From positions 1 through 64,000 of the forward strand of contig DCEF01000019.1 of assembly GCA_002316805.1 (NCBI GenBank): a DNA stretch of 64,000 bases, read 5' to 3'. Under the pieces are notes generated by a model. The model worked only from the letters and a program-made list of their open reading frames with translations. It ran no database searches and had not been told where the DNA came from. Numbering within the stretch: position 1 is the stretch's first letter; each line of letters opens with the position of its first letter. Of this stretch, positions 15,592-23,163 are shown one piece after another. The stretch is from Ruminococcaceae bacterium UBA1036 (GTDB taxonomy: Bacteria; Bacillota; Clostridia; Oscillospirales; Acutalibacteraceae). Both the position numbers and the translations under genes were made by a program.

Positions 15592-16158
15592 TTGTATCAA
15601 ACCTTGGAAGAATTGGAGAGTGCCTGCCTGGGCTGCACAAAATGCGGCCTTTGCAAAACGCGGACAAACGTAGTTGTCGGGGCAGGCAACCCAAAAGCTA
15701 AAGTCATGTTCGTCGGCGAAGGGCCCGGTGAGCAGGAAGACCTTCAGGGAAAACCATTTGTCGGGCGCAGCGGTCAGCTCCTCGATAAAATGCTTGATGC
15801 GGTTGACCTTAGCAGAAATGAAAATATCTATATTGCAAACATTGTCAAATGCAGACCGCCTAAAAACCGCGACCCGCTTCCAGAAGAGCAGGAAATATGC
15901 ATTGGCTGGCTGAATGGACAGTTCAGCCTTATCCAGCCGAAAATCATTGTCTGCCTTGGCAGGATTGCCGCTGCAAAGCTTATCCGCCCAAATTTCAGGA
16001 TCATGAAAGAGCACGGCATTTTTTCGGAGAAAGGCGGCGTGCTGATGATGGCAACCCTTCATCCGGCGGCACTCCTGCGGAACCCAAACAACAAGCCCGG
16101 GGCATTTGAAGATTTTCTTAAACTGCGCGCAAAGATGGATGAACTCGGCATAAAATGA
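15592..16158 (+). CDS. udg: Uracil-DNA glycosylase, family 4 (Fe-S)
   Basis: A 188-residue family 4 uracil-DNA glycosylase. It has the four-cysteine Fe-S pattern beginning CLGCTKCGLC near the N-terminus and a later cysteine in KCRPP, the uracil-binding VGEGPGEQED, and the C-terminal HPAALLRNP. It removes uracil from DNA to start base excision repair. I prefer the TTG at 15592 because GAAAGGTGG lies 7 bases before it; the ATG at 15574 has no SD and would place that SD inside the coding sequence. It is the only plus-strand gene between ssrA and apbE. Confidence 0.93.
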   Translation: MYQTLEELESACLGCTKCGLCKTRTNVVVGAGNPKAKVMFVGEGPGEQEDLQGKPFVGRSGQLLDKMLDAVDLSRNENIYIANIVKCRPPKNRDPLPEEQEICIGWLNGQFSLIQPKIIVCLGRIAAAKLIRPNFRIMKEHGIFSEKGGVLMMATLHPAALLRNPNNKPGAFEDFLKLRAKMDELGIK

Positions 16159-16166
16159 GCAAAAGC

Positions 16167-16200
16167 AAAGCAGGCACGATTTTTAATGCCTGCTTTATTT
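16167..16200. terminator. Bidirectional terminator between udg and trmB
   Basis: AAAGCAGGCA and TGCCTGCTTT (10 bp) around ten bases, with T-rich sequence on the plus side. It overlaps the trmB stop and serves the converging genes. Confidence 0.75.
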
Positions 16201-16860
16201 GTCAGGGCAGTATACCGCTTTAAGGGCTTTTATTTTAATGCCTTTTTTCAAAAACATAACTTCATGCTCTGTCATAACGTTATTCGGCCAGTTATCGCCA
16301 TGAAGGTCATATGTTTTATTTGTAACAGTAAAGCCACATTCAGAAAGATAGCCGAGCGTATCGGTAAACAGGTCGTCATCATCCGTTTTGAAAAATATTT
16401 CGCCGTCAGACCCAAGAATCTTTTTGTAGTTTTCAAGCTGGCGCGGATAAGTAAGCCTGCGCTTATGGTGCTTGTGCTTTGGCCACGGATTGCAGAAATT
16501 TATATCGATGCGCTGCACTGTGTCATCTGGCCCCATGCATTCCGAAATGCGTTCAATATTCATCGCTACAAGCAGCACATTGTCAAGCTCACGCCCCGCT
16601 TCTGCAAAAGCCGCTTCAAGATTTCTTTTTGCCGGCCCAAGTACAGTGTCTTTTAAATCAATGCCGATAAAGTTTACCTGCGGGTTCATCGGTGCAGCCC
16701 CTGCAAGAAAAAAGCCTTTGCCACAGCCAAGTTCAAGCTCTATAGGCTGGCGGCGCGGAAATAAATCATGCCATCTGCCGAGATATTGCTCAGGATGCCG
16801 GGTAAAAAAAGGGCAGGCATTAAGTTCTTTTGTCGCCCATGGCTTATATCGCATTCTCAT
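16195..16860 (-). CDS. trmB: tRNA (guanine-N7-)-methyltransferase
   Basis: A 221-residue TrmB. The SAM site ELGCGKGFF (motif I), GIDLKD, and the family signature NFCNPWPKHKHHKRRLTYP are all clear, as is the late TEHEVMF. It forms m7G46 in the variable loop of tRNAs. The start at 16860 is chosen because its ATG overlaps the ybaK stop codon (ATGA), giving translational coupling; a longer frame from 16902 has no support. Confidence 0.95.
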   Translation of the reverse strand: MRMRYKPWATKELNACPFFTRHPEQYLGRWHDLFPRRQPIELELGCGKGFFLAGAAPMNPQVNFIGIDLKDTVLGPAKRNLEAAFAEAGRELDNVLLVAMNIERISECMGPDDTVQRIDINFCNPWPKHKHHKRRLTYPRQLENYKKILGSDGEIFFKTDDDDLFTDTLGYLSECGFTVTNKTYDLHGDNWPNNVMTEHEVMFLKKGIKIKALKAVYCPDK

Positions 16861-17345
16861 ACTTCCGGCGAACCTCCCACGCTTTTGCAAACATCGATCC
16901 ATTTCACGCTTTTAGATATTTTGAAAAGCTCATCGCATGTAAGTTCCACACATGAGCTGTCGCTTCCTCCCGCAGGGTAGATACGGTCGAAGCGCTTCAG
17001 TGAAACATCACAGTAGGCCTTTGCGCATGGTGGATTGTTGAACGGGCAGACGCCGCCTGCACGGTATCCTGTCATCGGCTCTACCTCTTCGTGTTTCAGC
17101 ATATGCGCCTTATAACCAAATTCCGCCTTAAATTTGGCGTTGCTGATTTTTGTATCACCCGCCGTAACTATAATCAAACAGCCGTCTGCATTATCGTGGA
17201 ATGAAATCGACTTGGCTATGCGTGCCGCTTCAACACCGAGCGCTTTGGCAGCAAGGTCTACTGTTGCGCTGGAAACAGGAAACTCATACAGCCTGCTTTC
17301 CATCCCGTATTCTGCAAGATAGCTTTTAACTTTTTCAACCGACAT
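16857..17345 (-). CDS. ybaK: YbaK/EbsC-type aminoacyl-tRNA deacylase
   Basis: A 162-residue YbaK/ProX-domain protein. These trans-editing factors hydrolyse mischarged aminoacyl-tRNAs such as Cys- or Ala-tRNA(Pro). Family features seen: ARIAKSISFH with the conserved lysine, the GDTKISNAKFKAEFG segment and GYRAGGVCPF. SD GGAGATG. It overlaps trmB by 4 bases, so both tRNA-quality enzymes are made from one message. The exact substrate cannot be told. Confidence 0.9.
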   Translation of the reverse strand: MSVEKVKSYLAEYGMESRLYEFPVSSATVDLAAKALGVEAARIAKSISFHDNADGCLIIVTAGDTKISNAKFKAEFGYKAHMLKHEEVEPMTGYRAGGVCPFNNPPCAKAYCDVSLKRFDRIYPAGGSDSSCVELTCDELFKISKSVKWIDVCKSVGGSPEV

Positions 17346-17447
17346 CTTCTACATCTCCAAAACGCATTTCCTAAAAATAATTGATGCAAGTATAACATTT
17401 TTCGGCTTATCCCGCAAGCCACGCATTGCTGGTAAACGATATGCCCT

Positions 17448-17475
17448 TTGAGTTTTCTATAAATGGTGATATAAT
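17448..17475 (+). promoter_or_regulatory. Promoter of apbE
   Basis: TTGAGT (17448-17453), 16 bases, TATAAT (17470-17475), 55 bases before the start codon. Confidence 0.65.
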
Positions 17476-17530
17476 TGTCAAACGGCAGAATCGATATTTT
17501 GCTGTTTTATTTTATTAATAGGAGCAGAAA

Positions 17531-18589
17531 ATGAAGAAACACAAAAAGATAATAATATACTGCTGCGTGGCGGCGGCACTGTTAATAAGCATAGCAGGCC
17601 TGCTGTGGAAAAAATACGGGCAGCGTGCAACACGTTACCAATGCACAAATTTTGCAATGGGAACTTATATTCAGCAGACTGTGTACGGCAAAAATGCAAC
17701 AGCGGCAGCCTCTGCCGCTGCCAAGAGGATTGGTGAACTCGACAGCACCATTTCATGGCGTACTGATGGTTCTGATATTGCAAGGATTAATAAGGCAGCA
17801 GGCACAGGCTGGGTTTCCATCCAGCCTGAGACTGCGTCTATTTTAAAGCTGAGCCTTGATGTTGCAAAAGAGACTGACGGCGCCTTTGACCCGACAATAC
17901 TCCCCATTTCTTCCATGTGGGATTTCGGAGGGAACAACCAGCATGTCCCGCCAAAAGCCGACATCCAAAAATTTCTTAAAGATGTTGATTACAAAAATCT
18001 CCGCATCGATACATCTAAAAATGCAGCAAGCCTGCTGAACCATTACATGGGCATTGACCTCGGTGCCGTTGGAAAAGGCGCTGCATGCACAGACGCAGTT
18101 GATGCCTACCGCTCCACAGGGGCTGAGTGCGGCATTATAGCCGTTGGAGGAAGCATTGGTATGTTCGGCCATAAAGCCGATGGCTCACCATGGGATGTAG
18201 CCGTCCGCGACCCCACAGTTACAGACCAAAACGCGGCAGCTATGGGAGAGCTCAGCCTTACGTCAGGGTATGTTTCCACATCTGGGACTTATGAGCTGTG
18301 CTTCAAGCAAAACGGGACTCTATACCACCACCTGCTCAACGCAAAAACCGGATATCCGGAAAACAACGGCCTCACGTCAGTAACCATCGTTGTTAATGAC
18401 GGCGCCCTAAGCGATGCACTCTCCACCGCATGTTTCCTGCTCGGCCGTGAAAAAAGCGCACCGCTTCTAAAAAAATATAATGCGGACGCAATTTTCATAG
18501 ACAACAATAAACATGTATATGTCACTGCAAACCTCAAGGATAAGTTCACTATAACAAACAGCAAATTTGTTTTGCAGCCACAGGGGTAA
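17531..18589 (+). CDS. apbE: FAD:protein FMN transferase ApbE
   Basis: A 352-residue ApbE/Ftp. The N-terminus is a membrane anchor (hydrophobic 7-24 after MKKHKK) without a clear lipobox cysteine. The enzyme domain begins near 40 with NFAMGTYIQQTVYG and has MGIDLGAVGKGAACD-like and TSGYVSTSGTYE, which bind Mg and FAD. It attaches FMN to Thr residues of partner proteins such as Rnf or Nqr subunits outside the membrane. SD AGGAGC. The NusG-II-like gene follows after 3 bases, a pairing common in Firmicutes redox clusters; no rnf genes are in the window. Confidence 0.93.
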   Translation: MKKHKKIIIYCCVAAALLISIAGLLWKKYGQRATRYQCTNFAMGTYIQQTVYGKNATAAASAAAKRIGELDSTISWRTDGSDIARINKAAGTGWVSIQPETASILKLSLDVAKETDGAFDPTILPISSMWDFGGNNQHVPPKADIQKFLKDVDYKNLRIDTSKNAASLLNHYMGIDLGAVGKGAACTDAVDAYRSTGAECGIIAVGGSIGMFGHKADGSPWDVAVRDPTVTDQNAAAMGELSLTSGYVSTSGTYELCFKQNGTLYHHLLNAKTGYPENNGLTSVTIVVNDGALSDALSTACFLLGREKSAPLLKKYNADAIFIDNNKHVYVTANLKDKFTITNSKFVLQPQG

Positions 18590-18592
18590 CTA

Positions 18593-18985
18593 ATGGAAAA
18601 AAAAGCTTTTTGCCGCAAAGATTTATTGATCATAATTCCAGTCCTGATCATTGCGGTTATTATGTTCTTGAGCAATTATTTGCAGCCATCTTCCGCTGCA
18701 GTTGCCATTGTAGAAAAAAATAGTACGGAATTCTGCCGAATTGACCTGCAAAAGCAAAAGTCAGTCCAGATTATCAATGTCGGCGGCCCTATGAATATCA
18801 AGCTGAAAGCCGAGCCAGGGGCGATTTCATTTTATCACTCCGACTGCCCGGACCAGATATGTGTGCGTACTGGAAAAATATCAAAGCCCGGCCAAACGGC
18901 TGTATGCCTGCCGGGCAAAGTTTCCGTCCGTATTGTAAGCAGGAATGCTTCCTCTGGAAAAGCATACGACGCATTTACGGGATAA
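18593..18985 (+). CDS. NusG domain II-containing membrane-anchored protein
   Basis: A 130-residue protein with one N-terminal membrane helix (about 11-28) and an extracellular domain of the NusG_II type. The signature DCPDQICVRTGKISKPGQTAVCLPGKV is split by a turn, with three cysteines that could form a disulfide or bind a cofactor. In Clostridia such proteins sit beside ApbE and Rnf-like or Gx-transporter genes; their job is unknown. It lies 3 bases after apbE and is followed by a strong terminator. Confidence 0.88.
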   Translation: MEKKAFCRKDLLIIIPVLIIAVIMFLSNYLQPSSAAVAIVEKNSTEFCRIDLQKQKSVQIINVGGPMNIKLKAEPGAISFYHSDCPDQICVRTGKISKPGQTAVCLPGKVSVRIVSRNASSGKAYDAFTG

Positions 18986-19002
18986 GCGTACACGACTTGC
19001 AC

Positions 19003-19043
19003 AAGCGCCGGCCTGACTTTTACTATCAGGCCGGCGCTTTATT
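19003..19043 (+). terminator. Terminator of apbE operon
   Basis: AAGCGCCGGCCTGA and its complement form a 14-bp GC-rich stem, followed by TTTATT. Confidence 0.85.
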
Positions 19044-19044
19044 A

Positions 19045-19072
19045 CCAAAAACGGCATCCCTTTCGGGATGCC
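19045..19072 (-). terminator. Terminator of the CD1247-like gene
   Basis: On the minus strand GGCATCCC-GAAA-GGGATGCC is followed by GTTTTTGG, 25 bases after the stop at 19098. Confidence 0.85.
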
Positions 19073-19097
19073 TGAAAATTTATTAGGCTGTTTCGGT

Positions 19098-19568
19098 TTA
19101 ATCTTTATCTTTCTGGCAGCAGCAGTCTTCCCCATTGCAGCATTCTTCTGTATCCTCGCTGTCCTTATCCTCTTCCCCGCTTTCATCAGGAAGGTCAAAT
19201 TCGAGCTTTTCGCCGCAGTTAGGGCATTCCATCTCGCCATCTTCAACAAGGTCTTTTGAGAGGCAGATAGTTTCATGGCAATGCGGGCATGTCACTTCAT
19301 AATAGCAGGAGTCACCCTCATCGTCTTTATCTTCATCCTCTTCATCGACATCATAAAAATCATCTTCAAGGGAACCGAGGTCTTCATCAACCGCGTCGAG
19401 CTGGTCGGCCATATCGTTCATATCGTCTTCCATTTGTGACATCGAAAATGTAAGGTCATCAAGAAGGTCGATGATAGCATTAATAACTTTGACCTCTTTT
19501 TTGTTTTCATCCAGCTCCAAGCCTTCTGCCAAACCCCGAATATAGGATACCCGTTCCGTGTTTTTCAT
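19098..19568 (-). CDS. CD1247-type protein with zinc ribbon
   Basis: A 156-residue protein. The N-terminal 55 residues (RVSYIRGLAEGLELDENKKEVKVINAIIDLL) match the CD1247 N-terminal domain found in Clostridia. A very acidic linker follows (about 58-85), then a zinc ribbon (CPHCHETICL ... CPNCGEKLEF) and a Cys-rich acidic tail (ECCNGEDCCC). Function unknown; the ribbon may bind nucleic acid or protein. SD GGGGAGG. It is a single gene with its own terminator. Confidence 0.85.
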   Translation of the reverse strand: MKNTERVSYIRGLAEGLELDENKKEVKVINAIIDLLDDLTFSMSQMEDDMNDMADQLDAVDEDLGSLEDDFYDVDEEDEDKDDEGDSCYYEVTCPHCHETICLSKDLVEDGEMECPNCGEKLEFDLPDESGEEDKDSEDTEECCNGEDCCCQKDKD

Positions 19569-19637
19569 GAAAGTGCCTCCCCTTTTTTTCTTTCATTTAG
19601 GCGCATTTGCAGAGCCGCTAACAGATTTTATTATCCG

Positions 19638-20195
19638 TTAAGCGCGCTCCATATATTCACCCGTGCGGGTGTCGATACGGATTTTCTCGCCTTCATTAAT
19701 AAAAAGCGGTACTTTAATTTCCGCACCTGTTTCCACAGTTGCCGGCTTTGTTGCGTTTGTAGCCGTATCGCCCTTAAAGCCCGGGTCAGTTTTCGTAACT
19801 TCCAACTCGACAAAATTCGGCGGCTCAACTCCGAAAGCATTGCCTTTATAAGAAAGGATCTTACACACCATATTTTCTTTTACGAACTTAAAATTGTCAC
19901 CAAGGATCTCCTTGCTTATAGGCATCTGCTCAAACGATTCCTGATCCATAAAATAGTAAAGGTTGCCGTCGTTATAGAGATACTGCATATCTTTCCGCTC
20001 AATGAACGCAGTAGGGAATTTATCATTCGGGTTAAATGTGCGCTCAGTCACGGCTCCGGAAATCACATTCCTGATTTTAGTGCGCACAAATGCTGCACCC
20101 TTGCCCGGCTTAACATGCTGAAATTCAATAATAGAATAAACGTTGCCATCCATTTCAAACGTGGCACCGTTGCGGAAATCTCCTGCTGATATCAT
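19638..20195 (-). CDS. efp: Elongation factor P
   Basis: A 185-residue EF-P with three OB-like domains. The domain I loop VKPGKGAAFVRTK carries Lys32, the position modified in many bacteria; GYNDGNLYYFMDQESFEQ-like and the C-terminal IRIDTRTGEYMERA are typical. It relieves ribosome stalling at polyproline stretches. SD GGAGG. Downstream of aroQ on the same strand, 130 bases apart. Confidence 0.97.
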   Translation of the reverse strand: MISAGDFRNGATFEMDGNVYSIIEFQHVKPGKGAAFVRTKIRNVISGAVTERTFNPNDKFPTAFIERKDMQYLYNDGNLYYFMDQESFEQMPISKEILGDNFKFVKENMVCKILSYKGNAFGVEPPNFVELEVTKTDPGFKGDTATNATKPATVETGAEIKVPLFINEGEKIRIDTRTGEYMERA

Positions 20196-20327
20196 TGGTC
20201 TAAGCCTCCGTTTATTTTTTCCTGTTTAAAAGCTTTCATACTAAACAGTTTATAATATTTTCCATCTTTTTTCAAGAGATTTGCATAAATTCATTATTTG
20301 GAAACAATCTCTTGAAAATGCAAGATA

Positions 20328-20765
20328 CTATATTAATTCTTTAAGCGCGGAAAGCGCCAGAAAATAGCTGTTTTTACCAAACCCGGCAATCTGCCCTGCA
20401 CATACAGGCGCAATTACACTCTTATGGCGGAAATCCTCACGCGCATAGATGTTGCTCATATGGACCTCAACAAATGGAATGCGCACCGAAGCTATAGCGT
20501 CCCGCAGGGCATAGCTATAGTGCGTCAGCGCTCCCGCATTGATAACAACGCCGCTAAAACAGCCTCTTGCAGCCTGAATGCGGTCTATAAGGTCACCCTC
20601 ATGGTTTGACTGGTAAATATCACAGTCAAAGCCAAGATTTCTTGCATATTCCACAATCTGTGAATTAATGCTGTCTGCTGTCTCTTCACCGTAAATGCTT
20701 TTTTCACGCACACCAGTCAAATTCAGGTTAGGGCCAAGCAGCACTAAAATCTTCTTCGTAGCCAA
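20328..20765 (-). CDS. aroQ: Type II 3-dehydroquinate dehydratase
   Basis: A 145-residue type II dehydroquinase. Active-site regions: GPNLNLTG, the flexible-loop tyrosine and arginine (VREKSIYG), YQSNHEGDLID, INAGALTHYSYALRDA, and EVHMSNIYAREDFRHKS. It converts 3-dehydroquinate to 3-dehydroshikimate in aromatic amino-acid synthesis. The start is TTG after AGAGGATGG. It follows yqeG by about 25 bases and probably shares its transcript. Confidence 0.96.
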   Translation of the reverse strand: MATKKILVLLGPNLNLTGVREKSIYGEETADSINSQIVEYARNLGFDCDIYQSNHEGDLIDRIQAARGCFSGVVINAGALTHYSYALRDAIASVRIPFVEVHMSNIYAREDFRHKSVIAPVCAGQIAGFGKNSYFLALSALKELI

Positions 20766-20789
20766 ACAACCATCCTCTAAATGAATATA

Positions 20790-21293
20790 TTATTTTTCCT
20801 TTCTCTTGCGCTGCGCCTTACGACGCACCGACCGCTCCATATAGCGCCTTATCCGAAAAGATATTGAATTTTCCTGTGCAGGTGGGTCTAACAGAACAGA
20901 TTTCATCCTTGCCAGATTTGCGCCAAGGATATCAGTAAAGACCTGGTCGCCCACAACAAGCGACCTTTCCCGGCTCGAGCCGAGAAATTTTGCAGCATAC
21001 CCAAAAGCCATTGGCAAAGGCTTCATGGAAGTTGCAATAAACGGAAGCCCATACTGTAATGCAAATGGCCGAACGCGGCTCCTGAAATTGTTTGACATGA
21101 TAATCATCCTGTATCCGTCGTTCCGCAGTTTCCATGACCATTCAACAGTACCTGGAAAAGGTTTCTGCGAACCCGGAAATGCCAACGTGTTGTCAACATC
21201 AAGCAAGATGGCTTCAACATTGAGCTTTTTGAGCAGCCTCGGGGTGATGTCCGTTACCTTATTCAGAGCAACTGTAGGTGAAAGAAGCGGCAA
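20790..21293 (-). CDS. yqeG: YqeG-family HAD phosphatase
   Basis: A HAD superfamily IIIA phosphatase with the nucleophile motif LLDVDNTLAF, motif II IIMSNN and motif III GDQVFTDILGAN. YqeG proteins are conserved in Firmicutes; the substrate is not established. I place the start at TTG 21293, preceded by AGGGGGTG and giving 167 residues that align with the family start. A longer frame to 21359 would have to read through the rpsU terminator hairpin (21327-21353), which argues against it. The C-terminus is strongly basic (about 20 residues rich in Arg/Lys). Confidence 0.88.
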   Translation of the reverse strand: MPLLSPTVALNKVTDITPRLLKKLNVEAILLDVDNTLAFPGSQKPFPGTVEWSWKLRNDGYRMIIMSNNFRSRVRPFALQYGLPFIATSMKPLPMAFGYAAKFLGSSRERSLVVGDQVFTDILGANLARMKSVLLDPPAQENSISFRIRRYMERSVRRKAQRKRKEK

Positions 21294-21326
21294 CCAGACA
21301 CCCCCTGTCTTTTTCGCCTCAAGTCC

Positions 21327-21353
21327 AAAAAAGCGGGCATAAGCCCGCTTTTT
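21327..21353 (-). terminator. Terminator of rpsU
   Basis: AAAAAGCGGGC-TTAT-GCCCGCTTTTTT on the minus strand, 30 bases after the rpsU stop and just before the yqeG SD. Confidence 0.88.
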
Positions 21354-21382
21354 AACCAATGAAAAATTTTCCGAAAATGCTT

Positions 21383-21559
21383 TTACTTATACCGGCGTTT
21401 CCGCGCAGCTTCAGATTTCTTCTTGCGTCTTACAGAAGGCTTTTCATAGGCTTCCCGCTTGCGGACCTCAGCGATAACTCCGGAACGCGCGCACTGCTTC
21501 TTAAAACGCCTAAGGGCGCTGTCGAGAGATTCGTTGTCTTTTACTCTAATCTCAGCCAT
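21383..21559 (-). CDS. rpsU: 30S ribosomal protein S21
   Basis: A 58-residue S21, found by reading the minus strand directly because it is very short. It begins MAEIRVKDNESLDSALRRFK and ends with the basic SEAARKRRYK; the central KREAYEKPSVRRKKK is typical. It binds the 30S platform near the anti-SD. SD GGAGGG before the ATG. It has its own promoter and terminator. Confidence 0.96.
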   Translation of the reverse strand: MAEIRVKDNESLDSALRRFKKQCARSGVIAEVRKREAYEKPSVRRKKKSEAARKRRYK

Positions 21560-21620
21560 TCATTTTCCCTCCCATCCGCCGAAAGGCAGGGACTATGAGC
21601 AAATCATGCTACATAGACTA

Positions 21621-21649
21621 ATTATACCGAACATATGCAAATCTGTCAA
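21621..21649 (-). promoter_or_regulatory. Promoter of rpsU
   Basis: Minus strand TTGACA (21644-21649), 17 bases, TATAAT (21621-21626): a perfect match to the sigma-A consensus, about 62 bases before the start codon. Confidence 0.9.
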
Positions 21650-21785
21650 GTCAATTTTGGAAAATAAAGGATTGCACACTGTTAAACTAAAATATCCTGC
21701 TAAGGCATACATAGTAAGAACGTCTTTAACCTGCCATATGGTAAACCTGTTGCGTTTCTTAGCCCTCATCATATTTTTTCTGTAA

Positions 21786-21822
21786 TAAAAACATCCGGAG
21801 CCATTTTGCAATAGCTCCGGCT
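21786..21822 (-). terminator. Terminator of the str operon after tuf
   Basis: On the minus strand CCGGAGC and GCTCCGG around 12 bases, then ATGTTTTTAT, 30 bases after the tuf stop. Confidence 0.85.
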
Positions 21823-21850
21823 ATTTTTATCTCATTGTAGCAAAAAGAAA

Positions 21851-23053
21851 CTACTCAATAATCTTTATTACAACACCTGAGCCAACCGTATGGCCGCCTT
21901 CACGGATAGCAAAACGGAGGCCCTCTTCCATAGCAACCGGCGTAATAAGTTCAACATTCATCTCAATATTATCGCCAGGCATGCACATCTCTGTGCCCTC
22001 AGGAAGGGTAATGATGCCCGTAACATCTGTTGTACGGAAATAGAACTGAGGACGGTAATTATTGAAGAACGGTGTATGACGGCCGCCTTCATCTTTTGTC
22101 AGTACATAAACCTTGCTTTCGAACTTTGTATGCGGATGCACAGTTCCCGGCTTTGCAATTACCTGGCCGCGCTTAACTTCGTCTCTCTGGATACCGCGAA
22201 GAAGCACACCAATGTTATCGCCGGCTTCTGCAAAATCGAGTGTCTTGCGGAACATTTCAAGGCCTGTAATAACTGACTTTTTCTTCTCCTGTGAAAGGCC
22301 GACTATTTCAATTTCGTCGCCAATCTTAGCCATACCACGCTCAACACGGCCTGTTGCAACAGTGCCGCGGCCGCTGATGGTCATGACATCTTCAACAGGC
22401 ATAAGGAACGGCTGGTCTGACTTGCGCTGCGGAGTCGGAATGAAATCATCTACTGCATTCATCAAATCCAAGATGCATTTATATTCCGGCGCCTTCGGGT
22501 CTGTCGACTTAGACTCCAGAGCCTTCAGTGCAGAACCGCGGATAATCGGGGTCTTGTCGCCCGGGAAGCCATACTCATTAAGCAGGTCACGGATTTCGAC
22601 TTCAACGATATCGAGCAGTTCGGGGTCATCTACCTGGTCTACTTTGTTCATAAACACCACGATATACGGCACACCTACCTGACGGGCAAGAAGGATATGC
22701 TCTCTTGTCTGTGGCATTGGGCCATCGGCAGCAGAAACGACAAGGATTGCGACGTCCATCTGAGCAGCACCGGTAATCATGTTTTTAATGTAGTCAGCAT
22801 GGCCAGGGCAGTCAACATGTGCATAATGGCGCTTATCTGTTTCATACTCAACGTGTGCTGTGTTGATTGTGATTCCACGCGCTCTTTCTTCAGGGGCCTT
22901 ATCGATATTTGCATAGTCTACAAACTGCGCTTCACCCTTCATGCTGAGGACCTTTGTAATAGCAGCCGTAAGGGTTGTCTTACCATGGTCAACATGGCCG
23001 ATTGTGCCAACATTCACATGAGGTTTCGACCTGTTGAATTTCTGTTTTGCCAT
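21851..23053 (-). CDS. tuf: Elongation factor Tu
   Basis: A 400-residue EF-Tu. G1 GHVDHGKTT, G2 RGITINTAHVEYE, G3 DCPGHADY, G4 NKVDQ and G5 GSALKA are intact, followed by domains II and III. It delivers aminoacyl-tRNA to the ribosome. The ATG at 23053 follows GGAGG; the open frame extends 13 codons upstream without support. It is last in the rpsL-rpsG-fusA-tuf block and also has a promoter of its own in the gap after fusA. Confidence 0.98.
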   Translation of the reverse strand: MAKQKFNRSKPHVNVGTIGHVDHGKTTLTAAITKVLSMKGEAQFVDYANIDKAPEERARGITINTAHVEYETDKRHYAHVDCPGHADYIKNMITGAAQMDVAILVVSAADGPMPQTREHILLARQVGVPYIVVFMNKVDQVDDPELLDIVEVEIRDLLNEYGFPGDKTPIIRGSALKALESKSTDPKAPEYKCILDLMNAVDDFIPTPQRKSDQPFLMPVEDVMTISGRGTVATGRVERGMAKIGDEIEIVGLSQEKKKSVITGLEMFRKTLDFAEAGDNIGVLLRGIQRDEVKRGQVIAKPGTVHPHTKFESKVYVLTKDEGGRHTPFFNNYRPQFYFRTTDVTGIITLPEGTEMCMPGDNIEMNVELITPVAMEEGLRFAIREGGHTVGSGVVIKIIE

Positions 23054-23115
23054 TGGGAATCCTCCTTTTATTTTATGGTTCAGACCATACAATTCAATTT
23101 TGATTTAATGCTAAT

Positions 23116-23160
23116 ATTCTAACAATAAATATGTGAAAAATCAAGCATTTTCACATATTA
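23116..23160 (-). promoter_or_regulatory. Internal promoter and hairpin between fusA and tuf
   Basis: Minus strand TTGATT (23139-23144), 17 bases, TAGAAT (23116-23121). The -35 lies in a hairpin (AATATGTGAAAA with TTTTTCACATATT, about 23127-23160) that could weaken read-through from fusA, letting tuf be made at a higher level than the rest of the operon. Confidence 0.6.
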
Positions 23161-23163
23161 TCA

